Assembly (NCBI GenBank): GCA_002914805.1
Contig: JXTB01000203.1
Span: 244,728-308,727, forward strand
Reading direction: 5' to 3'
Length of the DNA stretch: 64,000 nucleotides
Origin: Parasponia andersonii
Lineage: Eukaryota > Streptophyta > Magnoliopsida > Rosales > Cannabaceae
Below, one piece after another: positions 43,586 through 55,328 of this stretch (position 1 is the stretch's first letter; each line of letters starts with the position of its first letter). The position numbers were made by a program, and so were the translations under genes. The notes under the pieces were generated by a model, which worked only from the letters and a program-made list of their open reading frames with translations, was not told the DNA's origin and did not search any database.

Positions 43586-46444
43586 ATGGCGGAAGCGGCA
43601 GTAGGGTTTGCTATAGACAAGTTGATTCCATTGTTGGCTGAAGAAGCAAACTTGCTGAGAAATGTTCATACAGAAGTTGCTGGAATTAAACTCGAGCTTG
43701 AAAGCATTCGGTGTTTCCTCAAGGACGCAGATACAAGAGCGGAATCAGTTGATAAAGAAGATCAAATCAGTAGTATTGACGGCGTTAAAGCTTGGGTGAG
43801 AGAGCTAAGAGAAGCAGCATTTCAAATTGAAGATGTCGTTGATGAATACACGCTTCGCATCTACAACCTTGTGGCACAGAAGCATCATCCCCACCATCAT
43901 GGATTCGTTATTGTCGATTTCCTCAAAAAAATTTATTGCTTCGTTTTAGAGCTAAAACTGCGACGCGACATTGCCTTGCAGATACAAGAAATCAAAGCAT
44001 GTATTCGAAATTCTAAGGAAAGAAGTGTGACTTATGGCTTTAAAATTGATGTTCTACGGCAAGGATCCATGAGAACCGGCTGGAATGACCCTCGAAAGGC
44101 TGCTCGTTTTCTCAAGGAAGATGAAGTTGTAGGTCTAGAATCACCTAAAGATGAACTTGTTGGTTGGTTAACAAGTGGTAAACCTCAACGCACGGTGATA
44201 TCAGTGGTAGGTATGGGCGGACTAGGAAAAACTACCCTTGTCCAACAAGTTTATGATCGTGTGAAGGGACAATTTGATTGTCATGCTTGGATCTCGGTGT
44301 CTCAGTCATATAAGATTGAAGAGCTTTTAAGGAACTTAATGAAGAAGTTTTGCGAGTCGAAGAAAGAGATTGCTCCCAGCGGAATTGATGAAATGGACGA
44401 GGAGACACTAACAGCGAGATTAAGAGAATACTTACCTGAAAAGAATTACCTTGTCGTTTTGGATGACGTTTGGAAAAAAAAAGTATGGGGTGATTTACAA
44501 CATGCTTTACTTGATAATAACAAGGTTGGAAGGATAGTGATGACGACACGAAAAATGAGCATCGCATATTTTTGCAAAACATCGTCCTTTGTTCATGTCC
44601 TCAAGCTACAACCTTTGGCCCCGAAACAGGCTTGGGAACTCTTTTGCAAGAAGGTTTTCAAGTTTGAATTTAAGGGGAGTTGTCCACCTGAGTTGGAGAA
44701 GTTGTCTGGTGAGATTGTTGAAAGGTGCAAAGGATTACCACTTGCAATTGTGACTATAGCTGGTCTCCTCTCAACTAAAGACAAGACTGTCGAGGAATGG
44801 CAAAAGTTGCATGCTAGCCTCAACTCGGAGTTGATGAATAAAAATTCTGATCTTGAGAGTATTACAAGAATTTTATCCCTCAGTTACAACGATTTACCCT
44901 ATTATCTGAAATCTTGCTTCTTATACTTTGGTGTATTTCCAGAGGATTACTCTGTTAGATGCGGTAGGCTAATTCGACTATGGATTGCTGAGGGTTTTGT
45001 GACATTGGAGAATGATAAAACATTGGAAGTAATTGCACAAGAATACATGACTGAGCTGATAAATAGAAGCTTGGTTCAAGTGTCATGGGAAGACTTTGAT
45101 GGAAAAACTAAAAAATGTCGCGTCCATGACCTATTGCGTGGGATAATTCTAAGAAAATTGGAGGACTTGAGTTTTTGCCAAGTTCTTTCTGACAAGAACC
45201 CCACTATCAGAGGAGTCACTCGGCGTCTATCAATTCTCAACAACTTGAATGGTTTTGTTAGTTCTGAGAATAGTACCGTTCAGATTTCTCGCGTTCGTTG
45301 TGTTTTTATATTCAACAAAGATGACAAGATGCCCAATTCTATTGTGAGTACATGTTTGACAAGGTCCAGACTTCTAAAAGTACTTGATTTCGAAGACACC
45401 CCACGGCTAGATCATCTCCCTGAAGATATTGGAGAGTTATTTCACTTAAGATACTTGAGCCTACGGGGTACACAAGTTAAGACACTCCCAAAGTCTATAG
45501 GGAAATTGGTGAACTTAGAAACTTTAGATCTAAAGCAATCATTGGTGCATGAGATACCTGCTGAGATCAATGAGCTTCGTAAGTTGCGACATCTTTTAGT
45601 GTACTACTGTGACTATAACATACATTTTTGTCTAACTAGACTGAGAGGAGTCAAAATGGAGGCAAGTATTGGGTGCCTAAAAGCTTTGCAAAAGTTATAT
45701 TATATCAACATTGCCAATGGTATGGGAGTTTATTATAACTTTCTCAAAGACCTAGGAAACTTGACAGAGTTGAGGAAGTTAGGCATTCTTAAACTGAGAT
45801 CTGAGGACGGAAGTACTCTTTGCCAGTGTATTGAGAAGATGGAACACCTTCAAACTCTAAGCATCGGATCAATGTCTGAAGACGAGATCCTCAATTTGGA
45901 ATCCATGTCTCCCCCTCAATTCCTCCGACGACTCTACTTGAAGGGTCGTTTAGAGAAGTTTCCAGAATGGATCACAAAGCTTCAAAATCTAGTCAGGATT
46001 CGAATTCATTGGTCGAAACTGGAAGATGATCTGTTGAAAATCCTCCAAAACTTGCACATTAATCTTCTGGAGCTTGCCATATCTAGTGATGCATATATCG
46101 GTGAAAAGCTTCACTTTGAGAAAGGTGCACGTGCATTTGCAAAACTGAAAGTGCTGAGACTCACAAGCTTGACAGAACTGAAGTCATTGGTTATAGAGGA
46201 AGGAGCCTTACCATTGGTTTCGGAGCTCGAAATCGGGCCTTCCCCACAACTAAAGGAGGTTCCCTCTGGCATTCAGCATCTGAAAAGCCTTGAACTCCTG
46301 TCGTTTTATGATATGGCAAACGAGTTTGTGGAGAGTATGATTCCCGGAGAAGGACCATGTTATAAAATTGTTGAACATGTACCAGTTGTGCTTATCCATT
46401 ATAAGAATGATGGAGGACGATTTGAGACCTATTATTTGCGCTGA
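43586..46444 (+). CDS. CC-NB-LRR (CNL) disease-resistance protein, RPM1-like, 952 residues, single exon
   Basis: An intracellular immune receptor that would sense pathogen effectors, probably by guarding host proteins, and switch on by exchanging ADP for ATP. Residues 1-140 form an Rx-type coiled coil with the EDVVDEY motif (82-88). The NB-ARC follows: P-loop GMGGLGKTT (209-217), RNBS-A FDCHAWISVS (230-239), kinase 2 LVVLDDVW (289-296), RNBS-B GRIVMTTR (315-322), GLPLA (383-387), RNBS-D CFLYFGVFPED (444-454), and VHD (513-515) in the MHD position. About 550-930 is a leucine-rich repeat domain. All nucleotide-binding motifs are intact, with no stop or frameshift, and the length is normal for RPM1-type CNLs (about 900-1000). 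The start is fixed by an in-frame TAG at 43580-43582 just upstream. A His-rich loop (KHHPHHH, 99-105) lies after the EDVVDEY helix. No integrated decoy domain is seen. Which effector it recognises cannot be told. Confidence 0.95.
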   Translation: MAEAAVGFAIDKLIPLLAEEANLLRNVHTEVAGIKLELESIRCFLKDADTRAESVDKEDQISSIDGVKAWVRELREAAFQIEDVVDEYTLRIYNLVAQKHHPHHHGFVIVDFLKKIYCFVLELKLRRDIALQIQEIKACIRNSKERSVTYGFKIDVLRQGSMRTGWNDPRKAARFLKEDEVVGLESPKDELVGWLTSGKPQRTVISVVGMGGLGKTTLVQQVYDRVKGQFDCHAWISVSQSYKIEELLRNLMKKFCESKKEIAPSGIDEMDEETLTARLREYLPEKNYLVVLDDVWKKKVWGDLQHALLDNNKVGRIVMTTRKMSIAYFCKTSSFVHVLKLQPLAPKQAWELFCKKVFKFEFKGSCPPELEKLSGEIVERCKGLPLAIVTIAGLLSTKDKTVEEWQKLHASLNSELMNKNSDLESITRILSLSYNDLPYYLKSCFLYFGVFPEDYSVRCGRLIRLWIAEGFVTLENDKTLEVIAQEYMTELINRSLVQVSWEDFDGKTKKCRVHDLLRGIILRKLEDLSFCQVLSDKNPTIRGVTRRLSILNNLNGFVSSENSTVQISRVRCVFIFNKDDKMPNSIVSTCLTRSRLLKVLDFEDTPRLDHLPEDIGELFHLRYLSLRGTQVKTLPKSIGKLVNLETLDLKQSLVHEIPAEINELRKLRHLLVYYCDYNIHFCLTRLRGVKMEASIGCLKALQKLYYINIANGMGVYYNFLKDLGNLTELRKLGILKLRSEDGSTLCQCIEKMEHLQTLSIGSMSEDEILNLESMSPPQFLRRLYLKGRLEKFPEWITKLQNLVRIRIHWSKLEDDLLKILQNLHINLLELAISSDAYIGEKLHFEKGARAFAKLKVLRLTSLTELKSLVIEEGALPLVSELEIGPSPQLKEVPSGIQHLKSLELLSFYDMANEFVESMIPGEGPCYKIVEHVPVVLIHYKNDGGRFETYYLR

Positions 46445-46470
46445 AATATTCGTTGGTGTATATTTTCCAG

Positions 46471-46863
46471 GTAATTAATTAAACACTGAACTTCTATTAT
46501 TATCTTTCAGCAACTTAATCTTGTTTGAAAATCGATCGCATTGCATACTGTAATATAACAATTATTTAACTCAACACATAATAAATGAGTATCTTTTCCC
46601 AAAGGCTTATGTAATTAAGCGCCCAAGAATGCATTTTAGTATCTAAGATCACTAGCTAGCTACTTTCTAGGAGCTTTAAAAATTAGTTTACTACAGAAAA
46701 GTAAATGTATATTTCTCTCCTCTGTTTACTATATACTACGAGTTAAATAATTTATTCTAACACTTTGCTTTTATAAGTTTGCAAAGAATGTGCACACTTA
46801 TATATCGAGAAATTATCGCTTAGCTTACCTCTACATATGATCAGTTTAATTGTTACGTGACAG
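46471..46863 (+). other. Likely intron in the 3' UTR of the CNL gene
   Basis: Twenty-six bases after the stop codon the sequence reads ttttccag|gtaattaatt, a strong donor, and at 46850-46863 gttacgtgacag|gtataac a strong acceptor with a T-rich stretch upstream. Introns just after the stop codon are frequently annotated in RPM1-like genes. An intron more than about 50 nt after the stop would invite nonsense-mediated decay; this one is within that limit. Confidence 0.5.
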
Positions 46864-46961
46864 GTATAACAATCGAGTGCCGTAAGCATCATTGGCTTCT
46901 AATATTGGCTTGTCTTATGTCGAAAGGATTCTCCGTTTCTCTTGGCTACCTAGTCCAATTG

Positions 46962-47408
46962 TGCATTTGGTACTATGATTGGACTATTGGATTGGATTAT
47001 ATATTGTATTGGATTGGATTATAATGGACTAGATAGATAAACTTAATATTATTTCATATTTCATATTTAGTATGTTGTTAGATTAAATTAAGAATATTAT
47101 TATAGTTGGAACTCATTTTTATTAGAACGTGTGATAGATTTATTTTAAATTAATTAAAATCTTGAAAAATATAAAAAAGTATTTCTAATATGGGATCCAT
47201 TAACGTTGAAATTTAAAAATAAATGTGGATCCTACTAATATTGAGTACGAGATAAATAATCTCAGACTTTTGAATGAGATTAATTATCTCACTCATATGG
47301 AACTATTTTGAAATTATAGATTACTTATCCTAATTTAAGTTGGCATCAAACTTAGGTTTAGGGCAAATAATCTTAATCCCAAACCTAGTCTTATATACCA
47401 GACAAGGC
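46962..47408. mobile_element. Candidate MITE downstream of the CNL gene
   Basis: The left end gcatttggtactatgattgg and the reverse of the right end gccttgtctggtatataag are similar (TTGGTA/CTGGTA core), and both continue into ttggatt / tttgggatt runs. The interior contains 'gggatccatta' and 'gtggatccta' words. It is AT-rich and non-coding. The target duplication is unclear. Confidence 0.4.
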
Positions 47409-48213
47409 ATCAAGATCTAACATTATGATGTTTGGTGGCTACTATGTACTTATGTTTTCATTTTCTTATGTTTGTCTGTAAATGATCTTTCGGGTAAGAA
47501 AAGAAATGGTACTGCTTATTTTTAGAGTCAGAATTTGTCAATTCTATTTTAGTCAGTCACGTGACATTCTAATTATTTATGGAATGTACAAATATATTTT
47601 CTGAAAGAATAATTATTAGATATTGAAGGTAGGTAAGCATCTAAATTGATACTCAAAATTCAAATCAAGTAAGTATCTTATTTTGACTAGATTATTAAAT
47701 GATAATTATTATTAATTATCTAATAGAATTTTCTATTTATTAAACACATCTTATTTTTCTATAAATATATAGTTTTTTTCTTCATTCTATATCTTATTTT
47801 TCTATTCTATTCTCTCTACACACAACTTCTACTAATATTTTATTCTTTTGTAAGAAAATTTGAATTATATCAGGGTTTGATCCCAACAAAGGGATATGTA
47901 TATAGGCAGCTTTTATGAACACAATCTTAAAAACTAACCTATTTTTTCTGGATATAAGATTACCAGTGGTCGTAGACCTTCAAATAAATTTAATTGTAGA
48001 CTTTGGCATCTACACTTACAACTTGGCTTCTTATTATTTGTAGCCTTATAAAAATAATTGGTGGCATTTTGCACCAGATTTTATTTCGAGACTGACATAA
48101 TTTGTCATGACTCAATATCCTAAGGCAATGACTAATGATATTAAAATAGAAAAGAAGGTTTAGATAGTTAATTAGTAAAATTAATTAATAATTATAAGAA
48201 AATTCTAATGTAC
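47409..48213. other. AT-rich intergenic stretch
   Basis: Nothing recognisable. Confidence 0.45.
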
Positions 48214-48683
48214 GAGGGGCAAAAGAGAAATTTATGTCTAGTACTCATTTTGAAAATTTATTTTTATAAATACCCGTTTTTAATTTTTCTTTCAAAAATA
48301 CATGTTTTTATGGTCCATATTTCATATGCAAAATATGAGTGGTTTACATTTATAATGTAAGATTTATTCATGAGGTACACATTTTATGTGTAAAATATGA
48401 ACATATTTAGCACAATTTTTATTTTTCATTATAAATTTGACTTATGGTATATATTTTAAAATGTGTGCTAATTTTTGGTGTAATTTTTATTCATGAAAGT
48501 AGACTATGATATACATTAAATATATACCGTGGTCTACATTTTATATGTAAAATAATGATGATCTACATTTCTCCAAAAACGGGTATAAACCAGGTATTTA
48601 TGAAATAAAAATAAAAAACGAGTACTTATAGAAATATGATTTTAAAAAGAGGTATTTATGCCTTTTCCTAGGGCAAAACCCTC
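48214..48683. mobile_element. Inverted-repeat (foldback/MITE) element with arms of about 65 bp
   Basis: The left arm (48214-48295) runs gagggg...tttatgtctagtactc...ttttataaatacccgttttt. The reverse complement of the right arm (48600-48683) runs gaggg...cataaatacctc...tttctataagtactcgttttt. The match is imperfect but continuous in order. The interior repeats 'tctacattttatatgtaaaat' words. The whole 470 bp could fold into one long hairpin. Confidence 0.6.
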
Positions 48684-48778
48684 TTATAGGTAAGAGGCCG
48701 TATTTAACATAATCCTACGGCTAATAAACAATCATATACAATCACATCTTTAAAAATCTAAGAAAATTTGATATAGGT

Positions 48779-49131
48779 AGGACTAATTTGGGCTAAAATA
48801 ATTTTTTTGTATACTTTTATAAAAGTGACATTTTTAGTAGTATGGACATCTTAACCTATGGTCAATAATTTCTCGATCATGAAAAAGTCCTAAATAATAG
48901 TTTTTTCGTAGTAAAAAAAACTCTTGATATATGATCAAGAAGTCTTTGATACTCTTAAGAATGTTATTTTTAGAAAAAATGCATAAAAAGGAATAAATTA
49001 GTTGTATGCCACTTTTTTTTTCTCACTCACTAGATCTACAACTATATCACTCTTTTTAAAATGAATTCTTGATGAATTTTTGACAATCTTGGTAGATTCT
49101 TGACATCAACGGCTATCTTGACAGATTCTTA

Positions 49132-49173
<42 letters not shown>

Positions 49174-49395
49174 GGATTTTTGACATTTTTGATGGATTAT
49201 AGACATCGACAATGGTCTAAACAGGTTTTTGGCGAATTCTTGATATATTTTTGACGAAGTCTTGACAAATTCTTGGCTAATTCCCTTAAAATATGGTAGA
49301 ATCTAAAAATGATGGTAAATTTAGTTAAATATTTGAAAAAAGTGGTATTTACCAACTTAACCCATAAAAAAGTTGTGTTAACCCAAATTAGTCCT
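48779..49395. mobile_element. Inverted-terminal-repeat element containing a 36-T run
   Basis: The left end AGGACTAATTTGGGCTAA and reverse of the right end AGGACTAATTTGGGTTAA differ at one base over 18. The inside holds degenerate repeats of gattcttgacaaat-type words (49060-49280) interrupted by T36 at 49136-49171. There is no coding frame. A target duplication was not evident. Confidence 0.6.
49136..49171. repeat. Poly-T run of 36
   Basis: Thirty-six consecutive T bases lie inside the element at 48779-49395. The length is likely unstable and hard to sequence. Confidence 0.9.
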
Positions 49396-50010
49396 TTTCA
49401 TGTCATTTCCTCTAAAAATTTATCGATAATATGTAATATAGGGCAAAAGAAAAAAATAAATAAAAATAAATAAAACTCCTACCAGTACTCTTTCCATTAC
49501 TAACATTTCTTCAGCACAGAAAAAAAAAAAGAAGAAAAAAGAAGAGGAAAAAAGGATTCCACGCTTTCGTATATTTTTATTCAAAAATAAATAAAAGAAA
49601 AGAAAAGAAAAAACCTATTTTGATGAATATGTCTGGCTAATTTTTACTTAGAATCAAGAGAGAAAACCAGTCATCCGATGGTTTTTGGGATAGTCGAACT
49701 TTTTTTCAAAGGTGGAGGGTCAGTCTCGAAGTAGTTCTTTTTTTTTTATTCCCATTTTTTTTAGAGAATTTATTCCTTTTTGTTTTCGGGTTATAAAACT
49801 ACTTTTCCTTGATAATCACCCATTTTTCCATTCAACTTATATAATTGATTTGAGTCTGAAATATATTGAACTATATGCTTTGCTTGATATCTATTAATCG
49901 CTAATTTAAATTTTTCTTTGTAAATCATGTTTTCTTTCAAGGAATATGTCGATTAGTTCAGGCTGCTGTTTGTATACCGTAAGCTCGACATTTCGGGAGG
50001 AAAAAAAACG

Positions 50011-50691
50011 TAAGAGCATATCAAATAGATACGTAAAGATCGTACTAATGTTAAATTTTAGTATTTGGATGAAAAATGACTTTATAATGGTTGCTATATT
50101 TGACATAATTTTTAACATATATTATTTGTTGTGTTAAATATAGCGCAAAATATAACACATGTTAAATTTTAATATATATTTTTTGGAACAAATTTAGCAT
50201 ATATTTTTATTTACAACAAATAATACAAAGTATAACATGTGCTAAATTTTAGCATATATTATTATTTACAATCTTATTATTATTTTATATATAAAATATT
50301 CATGTGATTCCCAATATTATCAAAACTCAATATATGCCTTTATTTTTTATTAAATTTTATTTATAAGTTTATCCTTATTAAATTACAATCAATTATAATT
50401 AATAAGAGAATATTTTTTATTTATAATTTGTTTTGCATTGACTAATTTGTTCATTTATATAGAATGTATACTTTTAAATTCGTAAATAAAGTTAAATTTT
50501 ATGATTAGTAATTAAATGATAAAATAATAAGAGTATATGGTAGAAAAAAATACTTTATATATGAAATTAATGTTTAAAATGCAAAATAATATTTTTTTAA
50601 CATACGGGCATTTGAGCAAAATTCAAAAAGTGTATGCTAAATTTAGCATTGACACATCATTTTTTAGCATAATGCATTGAAGATGGTCTAA
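50011..50691. mobile_element. Candidate non-autonomous DNA element with taagagcat.../...atggtcta ends
   Basis: The left end taagagcatatcaaatagat and reverse of the right end tagaccatcttcaatgcatt resemble the 'GAGCATCTCCAATG' ends of many plant MITEs. Both continue into attaaattttagtat / gctaaatttagcat blocks. The inside repeats tagcatatat and aaatttagcat words many times. Non-coding. Confidence 0.45.
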
Positions 50692-53600
50692 AATGATACC
50701 TTTTTTTTTTTTTTTTTGTACTTCTATGGCTTTGAAGAATTAATGAAAGAAAACAAATTATGCTCATAGTACTATTTTTGCTCTTAAATTTTTTACTTAT
50801 ATAGTATTGACCCTTAAATTTTTTACTTATTGCAACAACGATCATTTTCTCATAAACTATTAAATATTTGATAAAAATAAATTATTACAATGCAAATTAG
50901 TAATTGTAGTCAAGAATGGGACTTCGAATTTTTAACTTATACAGTAGACTGCTAGTACTTATCAATTATTACAACAATAATTATTTTTTTTTACAAACTC
51001 TTAATTTTTTAACAAAATGGAGTCATGTGAAAAATATATAATTCGGTAATTATGGCTAAGAACGAGATTCCGAATCATAAAAATAAATAATGCCTAATTA
51101 TACATTTTGTTCATGACTATTTTCTATTACAAAACTAATAGTTTGTAACAAAGGAGCTAGTGCGATAAAAATTATATAATTTGGGAGTTATTATTATATA
51201 AATTGAAAATTCGGAGATCAAAATGATACAATGAATATAATTCAAGTATAATTATTATTGTTAACTACTCAATCAAATAAAACGTATTAGAAACCAAATT
51301 TTGTGTACAACTAAGATATCATATGTTCGTTTGGGAATAAATGTAATATATGGTCTAAATTAGAGAAGCCAAGAGAATGGATGAAATAACAAAAGACTAA
51401 AAAATAAACACGTAAACAGAAGAATTCCAATAGGGGCCATACTGAACACTTGGATATTCTTGGCGCCGAAATCATTTGGCTAGCACCTCAAAAATTAGTG
51501 AAACAAGAATTTAATTACTCACTTCGGAAAGTTACGTACATGTCTATAAAGTGTGTATATAACATATATATTATATTATATCCCTTTTCAGAAAATGTGT
51601 GTTTAATAATATCCAAAACATTCTAAAAGTCACTTTGTAATCACCAGTTTAGAAATCAGTATTCTAAAATTCAATATCAAAAAAGTTTCCCAAGTCCATC
51701 CTTTATAGACATTCGCAACTCCACGGGTGGAGCCACATGCAGCTGAGAGTGGGCATTTGCCCCCTCAAATTTTTGGAAATTTAAAAATTATGTGTTAAGT
51801 CAGATAAATAGAAAAAAAAAAGGTACCTTCTCGACCTAAAATTCCAAAAAATTATAGACATGTTCCCCTAAAATTTCAGACTTATACACATACCCTTACT
51901 AAGTCATTAAATTTTAAGACATAATTTGGGCCAAAACATTAAATGTTTATAGGGTTTACTTTTAAGAAAATATCAGAGTGATAGCAGTTTCTTTTCTAGC
52001 AAAAATTGGTAAAATAAAAAGACAAAACCCCAAAAAGTGCTACTTAACTTATTTTTCTATTTCAAAAAGTGGTCTTTTAGTTAACCAAGGCCCATAATTC
52101 GGCTAATATTTTAGGGATTTGGACATTTATACATAAGTTTTCAAAAATAATACAAAAAAGAAATGATCTTTCCGAAATAATTATTTGTCTGTATGACATT
52201 CAGTGACATTTTTTAAAATATTTTGGTTACAATAAACTTAAATAATTTCCAGTGGTAAAATTAGTTTTTTAATTCTAGTAGCCGAATTAGTTTCAAGTAA
52301 CATTTTTCCCTAGTTTCTAATAAACTTTGTTTTCTGGTTTTCAATAATTAAATTGGTTCCTTTCACTAATTAAATTAGTTTCTTTGGGTACTAGTTATTG
52401 GTTGCAAAAAAATAAATTGGTTTCTAGTAACTAAATTGGTTTTTCAGTTTCTAGTAAAGTTTTTCAGTTTTCATTAACCAAAATATTTAGAAAAATACGA
52501 TTAAATGTTATACAAAAAAATAATTATTTTGAGAAGGTTGTGGTTTTGGTATTATTTTTCAAAAATTCGCATGAAGTGTCATTTTCGCAATATTCTACCA
52601 CGAAGGGCTTATTCAAATTTAGAGCCAGAAAGATTAGACATGGGAAACAATCAGTCAGAGATATCACTTGTGGCCCATTTGAGTGTGTTCAACTAGTCTG
52701 GCCCAGTATGGCTCATTCGAGAGTTGAGGGGAACGGATAGGGCTTAGCTTCAAGGGCCATTTGGTACATCATACATGGGGTTTTGGGCTACCATGAGAAA
52801 TTGATAAAGGAATCTTATATACTTCTTCCATTTGTTTAACAATATTCTTGGATAATATTTAACACGATAATTAATGTGATATGTTTAGAAATCATATTAT
52901 CCCACATAACCACTTTCTTATTTTCTGATTCTCGTCCTGTGTCACAACTATATGGATCACAACTATATTCTTGATATAATCAGTTTAACACAGTAGCTAT
53001 ATTTGTATATATATACAGCCCCCGCCATAGTATCAGTAATAACAATCACCAACAGTATACCATCTTTATAGTCTTTTACTAGTGTTGTCTCAGAAGAGAA
53101 TCAATTAAATTGTAGGTAGACAAACTGTCTCACATGACAGGACCATAAATTTAAGAGACGGAACTACCATCACCGCTGAGACCTCAGCATTTGTTGAACT
53201 TAGAAGTAGATATATATCATATAAATGTGTTACATATATACATATTTGTATAAGATATGGACTTGTGCAGTACTGTGAGACAGTACTGGTACCCCTTTTG
53301 CAAAAGACACGAGCATAACATGTAGAAACTATAAAATAAAATGAAATTAAAAAGTTAAAAAAAAACAATTTAAAAAAAAATTGTAATTTATGAGTGAGTG
53401 AGTGAATGTCAACTTCTGGCAGAGTTGGGGTAAAGTGAGATAAAACTCACGGGAAACCTGCCTCCGCCACAGGGGGGTCAGGTCAGCACTATCTGATTGA
53501 TGATACCCTATTTTATGTTTTGGTGTGGAAGATAGAGAGAAAAAGTGTACCAAAAAAATACAAAAAATGAGAGAAAAAAAAGGAGACAAAAAAGCAGAGA

Positions 53601-55117
53601 TAGTAGTACTTTTAGGCTCCACCAAAATTGTTTTTTGTATTTTTTTTTTTTGAGAAAACAATTTACAAAAAAAGTTAGGACTTTTATATTTTCAAACGAA
53701 CATCTCAAATTTAATAGAAAAGTCAGAGAGTCAAGAGATTGTCAGGATCTGGAAACTCTGCTGGGTCTGTGTGGTCTGGTCAGAGAGTCAAATGCTTGAC
53801 TCTTTAAGGGACAACCCAAAATAAATGGATGGATTTGATTGAATGAGCTATTTAAATCCAATGGTGGTGGTGGACCCTCCCTATGTTCCTTTGATTGTGA
53901 TATTCCATGTCATGTCATCTTCCTTTCTTTTGTTTTTCGATTCTGTTTTCTTCTTTTTGTTCTTATTTGTAGTCTTTCTCCCACAGTTACAGATAATTTA
54001 CCATGGTCCATGCATGTACAATTTTCTTTCAATTTTTGAGTCAACATTAATGAAGCAGTTTAAACTGCAGTTTTGTTTGTTGTGAATTACCAAATCACCT
54101 ATATACGTTAATTTTACGGTCTTTATATTTTATTTTTTATAGATTGGTTTCAATATTTTCTATTTACTTATTTCTATATCACATCGATGGGTTACATAAT
54201 TTATACATGCTCTACTGCACTACAAACTTTAGTTTGAAAAACACTCCTGAATTTGTAAAAGAAAAACCGTAGGTATTCTTAACAAAAGGTTACTAATCAC
54301 AAATCAAAGCGCAATTAATAGTTCATGTGCCGGACTTCTATCTAGTGGACTTTTCGAAATTCTGTTTGTTTATTAACTAGTTACATAACACAGTTATTTT
54401 AGGAGAAATTTATCTAATATTTTTAGAGTAACACCATTATAATTATAAATTATAAATTAGGAGATTTAGTTTATTAATTAATCACTTACTAACAGAATAA
54501 AAGACGTTCATAATATCTATATATATATATATATATATATGCATGAACAAGTTATGATCTAAGAATTAAGATATCACATCAGCATTACCATCCAATTAAG
54601 TACTATCCATTTCACGACTACAAAAATTAATGTAAGTTTCGCATTAAAGAGTCGGCGGTACTCCGCGGATTAAAAGAACCGACGTAACAACAAATGACAT
54701 CTATATGTGCCTGCCTCCCAATGGCACTCACAGTCACTGGCTAGTGCTATTGCTGACCCCTTTGTTATATCTACGAAAAAATATCTTATTATTTGTCGTA
54801 AATGAACGCCTATCATACTATTCATTTCCAAATTACCAAAATAATTAATATTCTAATTTGATTTGATCTTCCAAATTAACATAAATATAGTAGGTGTTAG
54901 CTATTGTTATCCATCACATATATAAACCACATATACATGCGAATGCAGTGTATGGTATATTATATATTCCAAACGTATTTAAACTACTAGAACTTTGATA
55001 AGATTGTCAGATTTACATGAATATATAGATAATCATATGTGTGATCTAATGCATGTTCGGAAATTAACCTAATAAGTGTTATGTATATATATATATTTCA
55101 AAGAAGGCGTTACATAC

Positions 55118-55120
<3 letters not shown>
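50692..55120. other. AT-rich intergenic stretch, no supported gene
   Basis: About 52245-52480 is a degenerate array of 'aattagtttctagtaact'-type words with unit near 20-40 bp. About 53400-53900 and 54640-54740 are a little more GC-rich, without an open frame that resembles a protein. The 10-bp pair actgtctcac (53127) and gtgagacagt (53277) is inverted across 147 bp; too short to call a structure. Confidence 0.45.

Positions 55121-55165
<45 letters not shown>
55121..55165. repeat. (TA)n microsatellite at a gap edge
   Basis: At least 45 bases of TA run directly into the N gap, so the true array is probably longer and caused the gap. Confidence 0.95.
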
Positions 55166-55328
55166 NNNNNNNNNNNNNNNNNNNNNNNNNNNNNNNNNNN
55201 NNNNNNNNNNNNNNNNNNNNNNNNNNNNNNNNNNNNNNNNNNNNNNNNNNNNNNNNNNNNNNNNNNNNNNNNNNNNNNNNNNNNNNNNNNNNNNNNNNNN
55301 NNNNNNNNNNNNNNNNNNNNNNNNNNNN
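55166..55328. other. Assembly gap (163 N)
   Basis: Run of N following the TA microsatellite. Confidence 0.99.

Noticed and set aside
44232..44582. 116-residue open frame antisense to the CNL gene
   Set aside because: It lies wholly within the NB-ARC coding region and mirrors its codons; no motif of its own.
53127..53286. actgtctcac / gtgagacagt pair, also reminiscent of organelle 23S rRNA
   Set aside because: Only 10 bp match; flanks neither pair nor resemble rRNA.
54700..54730. tgcctgcctcccaatggca, reminiscent of miR160
   Set aside because: Several mismatches and no complementary arm within a hairpin distance.
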